A stretch of 5,980 bases of DNA from JANXVV01 sp038230975 (GTDB taxonomy: Bacteria; Planctomycetota; Phycisphaerae; Tepidisphaerales; Tepidisphaeraceae): the NCBI GenBank assembly GCA_038230975.1, contig JBBRMF010000310.1, forward strand, positions 1-5,980. The letters run 5' to 3'. Positions 1-5,449 of this stretch are shown piece by piece (positions within the stretch are counted from its first letter, which is position 1; every line of letters starts with the position of its first letter). The translations under genes and the position numbers were made by a program. The notes below the pieces were generated by a model. The model was given only the letters and a program-made list of their open reading frames with translations, searched no databases and had not been told where the DNA came from.

Positions 1-3
1 CAA

Positions 4-1464
4 TCATTGTGGCGGTTCGATGCGGATGACTTCCGTATTCACCCCGCGCAGAATCTCCAGAACCACCGCTTCTTTTTTGCTGGTTTTGCGGAAATCTTCG
101 TAGAGTTTCTTGAACTGTTCGATATCCGTCACCGGTGTGCGATTGATCTGGGTAATGATGTCATTCGTTTGCAGATGGCCACTCGCGGCGCTGCTGCTCG
201 GTTTGACTAACGCGACAATGGCACCCTTGAATTCGGGTTTCAGGCGGCGGTCGTAGCGGTCTTCAAAAACCATTTCGCGCGTGGTGAAGCCCAGGTCATC
301 GGCGTAAAAACGCCGGGCGGTGTTGGACTGCATCGGCCGTTCTTCAAGCGTCATCGACACTTCCGTCAACGGCGCGGCCACGGCGTTGGGTTTGAGGATC
401 GTGAAGGCGACGGTGGCACCGACTTTCAGCCGACGGATTTTGCGGAGCAGGATCAACGCGGCTTCTTCGGGTTCGTCGCCGCGCTCGAGGGGTTCACCGT
501 TGAATTTGACAATGATGTCCCCGGCTTTCAGCCCGGCTTTTTCGGCGGCGAATCCGGGGATCACCGCGCCGACCTGCACTGCTGAATCATTCTGCAAATG
601 CAAAAAGTCGGCAACCTCTTTATTCACACCGGAGATTTGCGAAACGCCCAGCCAGGGCAGTTTCATCGGTTCACCGGCTTTGGGGGGATCCTGCAAGCTC
701 TGCAAAAAATCACGCGTCGGCACGTAAAATCGAGGTGGATTGCTGATGGCCCCGAGTGGGTTGCGTGGGTCATTCAGCACCACCGCCTGATCCAGCAGTT
801 GATTGACGAATCCAATCGCATGACCTTGTGCGTCAAAGACGGGGGAGCCCAGCATGGCTAAGCCATCGGCGCTGACCAGCGTCTGCGGAACCGGGCCGCG
901 CAGATTCGCCGAGACAGTCGACTGGGTGAGATACGCATGATATCCTGCGGCTTTGGGTAACAACCCAACCGACAAAACGGCTTCGCCGATTTGCTGCGGC
1001 GCTTCGGTAAAATCGATCGCGGCCCACTTCTGTTTTTCTTTGGTTTTGATGAACGCGACATTCGAGCGCTCGTCGCGGCCTTGGAATTCTGCTTCCAGTT
1101 CCGTCTCTTTATCGCCGGGGACGATGATCTTGAAATCGATCATTTGCCCGTTCGGAATCTGCGCAGGCACGATCGCCAAGGAGGTCATCACCAGTCCATC
1201 AGCACTGACGACAACACCAGGGCCAATGATTTCCGAGCGACCGAGCTCGCCATTAAACGTGTATTGAACGGCGACCAGCGAGGGTTTCACTTTTTCATAA
1301 AGTGCCTGCGCCACAGCAGGGGAAACGATCGCCGTGCTTTTCAGTTCAGACATCTGCGCGACTGACTGCGGAGTGGATGGGCCCGCCGCGTGCGAACCAT
1401 TTGAATTGCAGCCGGCCACGGCAAGGGACAAGACACAGAGCGTTTTTAAGGAAGAGCGAAGCAT
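4..1464 (-). CDS. Catalytically inactive HtrA-like lipoprotein with two PDZ domains (pseudoprotease)
   Basis: This 486-residue protein is probably an envelope-anchored scaffold or regulator, not a protease. The N-terminus (MLRSSLKTLCVLSLAVAGC) is a lipoprotein signal with lipobox VAGC and acylated Cys19. A trypsin-like domain spans about 50-255, PDZ1 about 268-375 and PDZ2 about 388-482 (GLKAGDIIVKFNG and LQTNDIITQINRTPV are typical PDZ strands). Aligned with the neighbouring HtrA protein, the catalytic His, Asp and Ser positions are Ala97 (TSLAIV), Asn135 (DERSNVAF) and Leu205 (AMLGSPVF), so the whole triad is gone while the flanking fold motifs remain. The C-terminus (FKKLYEDF, VVLEILRG) mirrors FLKLYNES, VLLEIVRN of the neighbour, pointing to paralogy. 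I chose the ATG at 1464 because GGAG lies 5 nt upstream and a signal peptide follows directly. The frame stays open to 1560, but that extension is encoded by an intergenic repeat. It lies 102 nt downstream of the active HtrA gene on the same strand, probably in one operon. The family is confident; the role is inferred. Confidence 0.88.
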   Translation of the reverse strand: MLRSSLKTLCVLSLAVAGCNSNGSHAAGPSTPQSVAQMSELKSTAIVSPAVAQALYEKVKPSLVAVQYTFNGELGRSEIIGPGVVVSADGLVMTSLAIVPAQIPNGQMIDFKIIVPGDKETELEAEFQGRDERSNVAFIKTKEKQKWAAIDFTEAPQQIGEAVLSVGLLPKAAGYHAYLTQSTVSANLRGPVPQTLVSADGLAMLGSPVFDAQGHAIGFVNQLLDQAVVLNDPRNPLGAISNPPRFYVPTRDFLQSLQDPPKAGEPMKLPWLGVSQISGVNKEVADFLHLQNDSAVQVGAVIPGFAAEKAGLKAGDIIVKFNGEPLERGDEPEEAALILLRKIRRLKVGATVAFTILKPNAVAAPLTEVSMTLEERPMQSNTARRFYADDLGFTTREMVFEDRYDRRLKPEFKGAIVALVKPSSSAASGHLQTNDIITQINRTPVTDIEQFKKLYEDFRKTSKKEAVVLEILRGVNTEVIRIEPPQ

Positions 1465-1469
1465 GAAAT

Positions 1470-1475
1470 CTCCGG
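1470..1475 (-). promoter_or_regulatory. Ribosome binding site deciding the start of the pseudoprotease gene
   Basis: On the minus strand CCGGAG sits 5 nt upstream of the ATG at 1464. It supports this internal start over the upstream in-frame ATG at 1560, which lies in a repeat and would put 32 non-signal residues ahead of the lipoprotein signal peptide. Confidence 0.6.
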
Positions 1476-1493
1476 AAACGTGCATTTGTAAAG

Positions 1494-1560
1494 GTGGCAT
1501 GGGCGTCTCGCCCGTGCATTTCTTCAATGTGACTAAGCATGGGCGAGACGCCCACGCCAC
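1494..1560. repeat. Inverted repeat between the two HtrA-like genes, with self-palindromic arms
   Basis: The arms at 1494-1517 and 1537-1560 are 24 nt each and match as inverted copies at 22 of 24 positions, with a 19-nt loop. Each arm holds its own small hairpin: gggcg-tct-cgccc on the left and gggcg-aga-cgccc on the right. The repeat begins 6 bp after the stop codon of the upstream HtrA gene and ends about 30 bp before the start of the next gene. I recall this sequence as a dispersed intergenic element in planctomycete-like genomes, often mistranslated as peptides such as GRDAHAT; that is memory, not a search. It could act as an attenuator, RNA stabiliser or partial terminator, but there is no clear U tract after it. 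It may also be a non-autonomous mobile repeat. Confidence 0.85.
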
Positions 1561-1566
1561 TTGGTA

Positions 1567-3063
1567 TTATTTTTCGTAAGTGATTTTCAGCACCTTCGAC
1601 TGATGTCCACGATTGCGAACTATTTCCAGTAGAACAAGTGCATCTTTGTTCTTGGTCGATTCATTATAGAGTTTCAAAAACGCATCGAGATCGGCAACGG
1701 GCTTTTGATTGACGGCCAGCACCACATCGCCTTGAAACAGCTCCGCCTTTGCAGAGGGGTAACCCGGACGCAAGCCGGTGACGACGACACCGCTTCGGTC
1801 GTCAAGCTGTTTCTCATTGGCATATTTACGGGTGACCTCGCGCACGGAAAGGCCCCAGCTTTTGAATTCCTTTTCCTCGCCGATCGCTCCTTGGAGCTTT
1901 TCGGTTTTGGCAACGAGCGGAACGGTTTCTTTTCCGCGACGGACGGTCAACTTCACTTCGCCGCCGATGGGCAGGTCGGCGATCATCTTCTTCATCGGCG
2001 CGAGTTCTTCAGGGAAACGAACGTTGATCGTCTTTCCGTTGATATCGAGCATGATGTCCTGCGTTTTCACACCGGCCTTTTCGGCGGGGGAACCGTGTTC
2101 AACGCCGTTGACCAGAACGCCTTTATTCACGTCAATGTCGTAGAACGATTCCAGATCCTGCATGGGTTTAAAGTCGATGCCAAGATCGCTTCGATCAACC
2201 CGCCCTTTTTTATCCGGCCCGGCAGACTTCAGGATTTTATCGGCGACTTCGCGGGCCGTGTCGGCGGGAACGGCGAAGTTCAGATTTTGTCCACCCCCAC
2301 GGGTATTGATGCCAACCACTTTGCCGGTCATGTCGACCAACGGCCCACCGCTGTTGCCGGGGTTGATGGGGGTATCCATTTGAATCCAGTTGGCAAAATC
2401 ACCCGTTTCGTAACCGTTGATTTCCATGCGATCCGGGTAGAAAGTGCGTTCGTTGTTGGAGACCTCACCGAGCGTCATCGTGCGGGCGAGGCCAAAGGGT
2501 GTACCGACGGCCATCACGGGCTGTCCGGGCACCAGATCTTTACTCTCACCCAGTTCGGCGTATTTGAAAGTGATTTTTTTTCGCTTCACCGTTTCCATGT
2601 CGAGTTGAATGATCGCCAGATCCGTCCAGTGATCGTCACCGATGGAGATGGCCGGGACGCGTTCTTTATTCGCCAACGTCACATAGATTTCAGCGGCGCG
2701 GCCGGCGACATGATAATTGGTCAGAATATGCCCGTCATCGTCGATGATCACGCCGGAACCAATCCCGCGCCGAAGGTCGCGCTTGCCTTCGGAATAAGTT
2801 TCCGCCGCCACGTCGATACGCACGACGGCGGGGAATATCCTGGCGGTGACGGCCACCACGTTTTGCGGTGTCGCGCCCGGAAACGGATCGGCGGCGGTGG
2901 CCTTACTCGAGGGTCCGCCGATGACGGCAGTCGATTTGGTGGTCGGGGCCGCGTGCGTCGTTGGATTGGCCGCAGCCTCGTCTGCGTGCAAAGGCTTCGG
3001 AATTGTGAAGCAACCAGTAATTAAGAGTGGAAGAATGGACCGGCGAAAAATCGTTGACCGCAT
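1567..3063 (-). CDS. HtrA/DegP-type serine protease with two PDZ domains, probable lipoprotein
   Basis: This 498-residue protein belongs to the HtrA (Deg) family of envelope proteases that degrade or hold misfolded proteins. The N-terminus (MRSTIFRRSILPLLITGC) is a signal peptide with lipobox ITGC at Cys18; cleavage after LHA (about residue 27) is an alternative. A Thr/Ala/Pro-rich linker spans about 28-62. The protease domain (about 65-285) has an intact triad: His118 in TNYHV, Asp148 in TDLAI and Ser238 in GNSGGP. The Asp-to-Ser distance is about 90 residues against about 75 in E. coli DegP, owing to an insertion before the IQMDTPINPGNSGG segment. PDZ1 spans about 293-381 and PDZ2 about 401-486. 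The ATG at 3063 has GAG 7 nt upstream; an in-frame GTG at 3075 would add four residues but has no ribosome binding site. The inactive paralogue follows on the same strand. Family and activity are confident; the exact subfamily (DegP, DegQ or DegS-like) cannot be fixed. Confidence 0.93.
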   Translation of the reverse strand: MRSTIFRRSILPLLITGCFTIPKPLHADEAAANPTTHAAPTTKSTAVIGGPSSKATAADPFPGATPQNVVAVTARIFPAVVRIDVAAETYSEGKRDLRRGIGSGVIIDDDGHILTNYHVAGRAAEIYVTLANKERVPAISIGDDHWTDLAIIQLDMETVKRKKITFKYAELGESKDLVPGQPVMAVGTPFGLARTMTLGEVSNNERTFYPDRMEINGYETGDFANWIQMDTPINPGNSGGPLVDMTGKVVGINTRGGGQNLNFAVPADTAREVADKILKSAGPDKKGRVDRSDLGIDFKPMQDLESFYDIDVNKGVLVNGVEHGSPAEKAGVKTQDIMLDINGKTINVRFPEELAPMKKMIADLPIGGEVKLTVRRGKETVPLVAKTEKLQGAIGEEKEFKSWGLSVREVTRKYANEKQLDDRSGVVVTGLRPGYPSAKAELFQGDVVLAVNQKPVADLDAFLKLYNESTKNKDALVLLEIVRNRGHQSKVLKITYEK

Positions 3064-3153
3064 CAAGCGTCTCACTTTCAGTTGAGGACCGTGTGGATAA
3101 GATGCGCAAGAACTGGCATTGTCGCAATGGCTATTTGAAAATCGAGTGACCGC

Positions 3154-3195
3154 CGCTACGATCCCGCGGCTCCGGTTCCTTCCCGCGGAGTAGCG
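3154..3195. repeat. Short bulged inverted repeat in the divergent spacer
   Basis: The outer stem is cgctac (3154-3159) with gtagcg (3190-3195). The inner stem is ccgcgg (3164-3169) with ccgcgg (3183-3188), itself a self-complementary hexamer. They are separated by an asymmetric bulge (4 nt against 1 nt) and enclose a 13-nt loop. Twelve GC-rich base pairs would fold in either strand's RNA. It lies directly next to the larger hairpin at 3199-3292. Its function is unknown; it could be a protein-binding palindrome or a degraded dispersed repeat. Confidence 0.6.
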
Positions 3196-3198
3196 CCG

Positions 3199-3292
3199 TC
3201 GCTTTATTTAGCCGGTTCGCTTGCGACCGGTGTCTGGCGGCTTCGGCCAGCCGCTAAACACGGTTCGCAAGCGAACCGGCTAAATAAAGCGA
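3199..3292. repeat. Long near-perfect inverted repeat (35-bp arms) upstream of the RdgC-like gene
   Basis: The arms at 3199-3233 and 3258-3292 pair at 33 of 35 positions, the outer 28 without a mismatch. The 24-nt centre can add a further stem, gcggct (3237-3242) with agccgc (3249-3254). The right arm contains its own palindrome, cggttcgcaagcgaaccg (3261-3278), and the left arm has a slightly decayed copy of it. The element ends 45 bp before the ATG of the RdgC-like gene and starts about 135 bp before the HtrA start. The architecture resembles a dispersed palindromic element of the REP or MITE kind. There is no transposase nearby and I could not identify a clear target-site duplication. Confidence 0.9.
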
Positions 3293-3326
3293 TAAGCCCA
3301 TTACTGTTGGAAGGGAGCGGATTTTT

Positions 3327-3330
3327 GGAG
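3327..3330 (+). promoter_or_regulatory. Ribosome binding site of the RdgC-like gene
   Basis: GGAG lies 7 nt upstream of the ATG at 3338, which is good spacing. It fixes this start, and the family-typical MGF..GS..F.RF.VVG N-terminus agrees. Confidence 0.65.
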
Positions 3331-3337
3331 TTATCGC

Positions 3338-4537
3338 ATGGGTTTTGCCTCGGGTTCTGTGTCGTTTCGTCGGTTCGCAGTGGTCGGTAAGTCCAAGGAC
3401 ATGCCGAAGATCGCGGATCAGGATCTGCTGGATAAGCTGGCGGCGAATGCGCTCAAGCCGGGTGAGTTCGGTGGAACGGAAGAAGAGGAATACGGCTGGA
3501 GCGGGGGCCGACATATTTTCGACGGGCAATTCTCCTTCGATCACAATGTCTACAACGATGCCCTTTGTTTTGCGCTCAAGATCGACACGAACCGCGTGCC
3601 TGGTGACTTGAAAAAGGCATATGAGATCATGGAGGAAGAGGCCGTTGCCAAGGCGAATCCATCTGGCTTTGCCAGCAAGGCTCAGAAAAAAGCCGTCAAG
3701 GAACTGGTCCGTGAAAAATTGGAAGAGGAGATGAAGAGCGGCAAATATCGCCGTAGCAAATTGCTTCAGATCTTGTGGGATGTGCCGGAGCAAATCGTCT
3801 ATTGCACCGCTTCCGGCCCGAGCATGGAAAAGTTGCTGGAGATTTTTGAGCGGACGTTCGGTTTGGAATTACAGCCGTTGTCATCGGGCTCGATGGCGTT
3901 GAAAATTCTGGAAGAAAAAAAGAAGCGTCGTGAATATGAAGATCTGCGTCCCACGCGTTTTGCGATCGGGCCGGATGGGGAAAGCCAGCACCCGGAATAT
4001 CCATGGGTGGCCAAAGGACCGGAACCAAAAGATTTTCTGGGCAATGAGTTTCTGGTCTGGCTGTGGCATGAGGCGGATGCGCGCACGAGTGTCGTGACGA
4101 CCGAAGGAGCGGGTGACGTGACGATCTTTTTCGATCGTGCGCTCGATCTGGATTGTTCCTATGCCCAAACGGGCAAAGACACGATTCGCGGCGACGGTCC
4201 CTCGCGTACACCCGAGGCCCGCGATGCCCTGCGCGTCGGCAAAGTGCCTCGTAAGGCCGGGTTGCTGCTGCATGCGTTGTCGCAACAATATGATTTGACG
4301 TTGACCGCAGAATCATTGGGCGTCGGGTCGGCCAAGCTTCCCGAAGTGGAAGACGCCGAGTCACCCCGCGCGCTGTTTGAAGAGCGAATCACGCTCTTGC
4401 GCGATTTCACAAAGATGCTTGATGCGCTATACGACGCCTTCCTGAAGGTGCGCGCCAGTTCCAGTTGGGAAGGGCATAGCGGTGTGATTCGCCGTTGGAT
4501 CTCACAGACGAATAAACCCATCGCACAAGTCGCCTGA
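3338..4537 (+). CDS. RdgC-like protein (recombination-associated, probable DNA-binding)
   Basis: This 399-residue soluble protein has no signal peptide or membrane segment. It starts with MGFASGSVSFRRFAVVG, the N-terminus I associate with a divergent RdgC-like family in delta-proteobacteria and planctomycetes. The order of elements fits E. coli RdgC, which binds DNA as a ring-shaped dimer and modulates RecA. These are a helix with VPGDLKKAYEIMEEEA (87-102), a charged Lys/Glu-rich helix (about 112-133) that aligns with the RdgC EAEQARKLKKTEK region, then VYCTASGPSMEKLLEIFERTFGLELQPL (154-181) matching the '[21 protein letters not shown]' block. ALRVGKVPRKAGLLL (297-311) resembles the 'IEAGKVVTKLALDW' segment. 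The motif FLGNEFLVWLWHEAD (233-247) is a hallmark of the longer subgroup. It is about 96 residues longer than E. coli RdgC (303). No nuclease motif is evident, despite the old 'exonuclease' label for the family. It stands alone, with no recombination genes beside it. The assignment rests on recalled motifs, not a search. Confidence 0.72.
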   Translation: MGFASGSVSFRRFAVVGKSKDMPKIADQDLLDKLAANALKPGEFGGTEEEEYGWSGGRHIFDGQFSFDHNVYNDALCFALKIDTNRVPGDLKKAYEIMEEEAVAKANPSGFASKAQKKAVKELVREKLEEEMKSGKYRRSKLLQILWDVPEQIVYCTASGPSMEKLLEIFERTFGLELQPLSSGSMALKILEEKKKRREYEDLRPTRFAIGPDGESQHPEYPWVAKGPEPKDFLGNEFLVWLWHEADARTSVVTTEGAGDVTIFFDRALDLDCSYAQTGKDTIRGDGPSRTPEARDALRVGKVPRKAGLLLHALSQQYDLTLTAESLGVGSAKLPEVEDAESPRALFEERITLLRDFTKMLDALYDAFLKVRASSSWEGHSGVIRRWISQTNKPIAQVA

Positions 4538-4563
4538 GAAAAATATGCGATTGAGAATCAACG

Positions 4564-4585
4564 CCCAGGGAACTTGTTTCCTGGG
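4564..4585 (+). terminator. Hairpin after the RdgC-like gene, possible terminator
   Basis: cccagggaa (4564-4572) pairs with tttcctggg (4577-4585) over nine positions with one G-U wobble and a 4-nt loop, cttg. It starts 27 bp after the stop codon at 4537. No run of T follows, so it is not a textbook intrinsic terminator. It may act as an RNA 3' end stabiliser, or transcription may continue into the next gene. Confidence 0.45.
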
Positions 4586-4629
4586 ACCGCTGTTAAACGC
4601 TCGCACTACGAAAGGCATACAATATCTGC

Positions 4630-5382
4630 ATGCGATCAGGCAAAATTTCCTCCGGAGTGTGGCTGTGCCTGGTGCTTGGATTGTTCGCGCTCGCAGTTCC
4701 CCTGGCGTTCTTTCGGTATGCGCGGTCACTGACGAATCTGTCGCAGTCCACGATTCCGATCGGTGTGCCAAGTCGTCCGCTGAACGTGATTTCGCTCAAC
4801 ATTCGCACGGAAGCCGGCCCCCCCGAATTGCAGATGTCCCGAATCCGAGAACTTGATCCCGACATTTTATTTCTGATCGAGGTTCACGGTAAATCGCTCG
4901 GGAATTTGCAGCGTCAACTGGGCGGCCGATTGACGCAATCCGCCTATTACCCGCTTCAAAACCGCCAGGAGGCAGAGACCGATGTCGGCGTGGCGATCCT
5001 GTCGAAATATCCGTTGCGGGAAGGCCGCCCGATCCCGAATCATATGAACGGCGCGTGCGGCGTATGGGCCGTCGCCGAAATAGAGGGTCGACGCTTCTAC
5101 GTCGCGTGTCTCAAGATCTCCGAATCCGGGCAGCAGGGCACGGATCCCAAAGCAGAGATGGGAAATTTCAGAAAAGCTTGGACGTCGTTGGGAAAGCCCC
5201 CGATCCTCGCGGCCGTGGCAGGGAACGTAAGCAGTGAGTTTTCGCTCGAAAAAAATGCGGTCGGATTTCATTCCCCCGAATGGCTCGCCACGGAATCTGA
5301 TGATGCTGACGGCCTTCACGTCACTCGATTCGTCGGACGGAATCATTCCGAGACCAGTGAAAACACAGATAAACGCAGATGA
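4630..5382 (+). CDS. Membrane-anchored EEP-family-like protein with degenerate active site and truncated C-terminus
   Basis: This 250-residue protein has one N-terminal membrane helix (about 10-28, WLCLVLGLFALAVPLAFF), so the rest probably faces the periplasm. From residue 51 it resembles the endonuclease/exonuclease/phosphatase fold. Asn57 lies in ISLNIR, Glu84 in DPDILFLIEV (the metal-binding 'L.E' position), and DVGVAILSKYPL (118-129) is the typical core strand. Later motifs are lost. The usual HL strand reads ACLKI (Cys160 in place of His), the GDxN motif reads VAGN (196-199, Asp replaced by Ala197), and no terminal SDH motif is present. The last codons (TDKRR and the stop) are encoded by an inverted repeat, so the C-terminus has probably been replaced. 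Family members usually run 230-300 residues for the catalytic domain alone, against about 200 here. The start at 4630 has only AAAGG at a long 14-nt spacing. It is likely non-catalytic or a decaying gene. The family call is moderate; inactivity is inferred from motifs. Confidence 0.6.
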   Translation: MRSGKISSGVWLCLVLGLFALAVPLAFFRYARSLTNLSQSTIPIGVPSRPLNVISLNIRTEAGPPELQMSRIRELDPDILFLIEVHGKSLGNLQRQLGGRLTQSAYYPLQNRQEAETDVGVAILSKYPLREGRPIPNHMNGACGVWAVAEIEGRRFYVACLKISESGQQGTDPKAEMGNFRKAWTSLGKPPILAAVAGNVSSEFSLEKNAVGFHSPEWLATESDDADGLHVTRFVGRNHSETSENTDKRR

Positions 5383-5447
5383 ACATAGACAGCAGAAAAC
5401 AAAAAATACTCTTGTACTTAATCTGTGCTCATCTGCGTTTATCTGTG
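5364..5447. repeat. Long-armed inverted repeat between convergent genes
   Basis: The arms at 5364-5390 and 5421-5447 pair at 24 of 27 positions. They include a perfect 19-bp core (cacagataaacgcagatga at 5364-5382, its complement at 5429-5447), with a 30-nt AT-rich loop. The left arm contains the stop codon of the EEP-like gene (5380-5382). The right arm ends 2 bp before the stop codon of the convergent permease gene (5450-5452). The position suits a bidirectional terminator or mRNA 3' end structure. I recall this 'CAGATAAACGCAGATGAACA' sequence as a frequent dispersed element in several phyla, including planctomycetes; this was not checked by search. Confidence 0.88.
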
Positions 5448-5449
5448 GT

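Larger units (their letters stand above)
3064..3337. promoter_or_regulatory. Divergent intergenic region between the HtrA gene and the RdgC-like gene
   Basis: These 274 bp must hold the promoters for the minus-strand HtrA pair and for the plus-strand RdgC-like gene, unless transcription enters from elsewhere. Most of it is occupied by two inverted repeats (3154-3195 and 3199-3292). I found no convincing sigma-70 -35/-10 pair in either direction. On the minus side a TTGCGA (3117-3122) followed 17 nt later by CATCTT is only a weak match. No extra small gene with a credible start is visible. Confidence 0.4.

Noticed and set aside
1465..1560. N-terminal extension of the pseudoprotease from the ATG at 1560
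   Set aside because: The extension is translated repeat sequence, precedes a clear lipoprotein signal, and competes with an internal ATG that has GGAG 5 nt upstream.
1334..1579. Small plus-strand frame through the repeat, ending in GRDAHAT
   Set aside because: It is antisense to the start of the pseudoprotease gene and largely repeat-derived; it has no supported start.
1705..3024. A 439-codon open frame on the plus strand, antisense to the HtrA gene
   Set aside because: It lies wholly opposite a gene with an intact catalytic triad and PDZ domains. Its translation is His/Asp/Gly-rich with no recognisable domain, as expected of a mirror frame in a moderately GC-rich gene.
3086..3122. Sigma-70 promoter for the HtrA operon (TTGCGA, 17 nt, CATCTT)
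   Set aside because: The -10 matches the consensus at only three of six positions, which is too weak to list as a promoter.
3154..3292. CRISPR array or tandem repeat array
   Set aside because: The repeats are inverted pairs, not regularly spaced direct repeats with unique spacers, and no cas gene is present.
3254..3793. 179-codon minus-strand frame opposite the RdgC-like gene
   Set aside because: It is antisense to a gene with a good ribosome binding site and family motifs, and part of it is translated from the large hairpin.
4545..4856. Plus-strand frame overlapping the start of the EEP-like gene
   Set aside because: It has no domain, and it overlaps the membrane helix and core motifs of the EEP-like protein in another frame. 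The sequence before 4630 is better explained by a hairpin.
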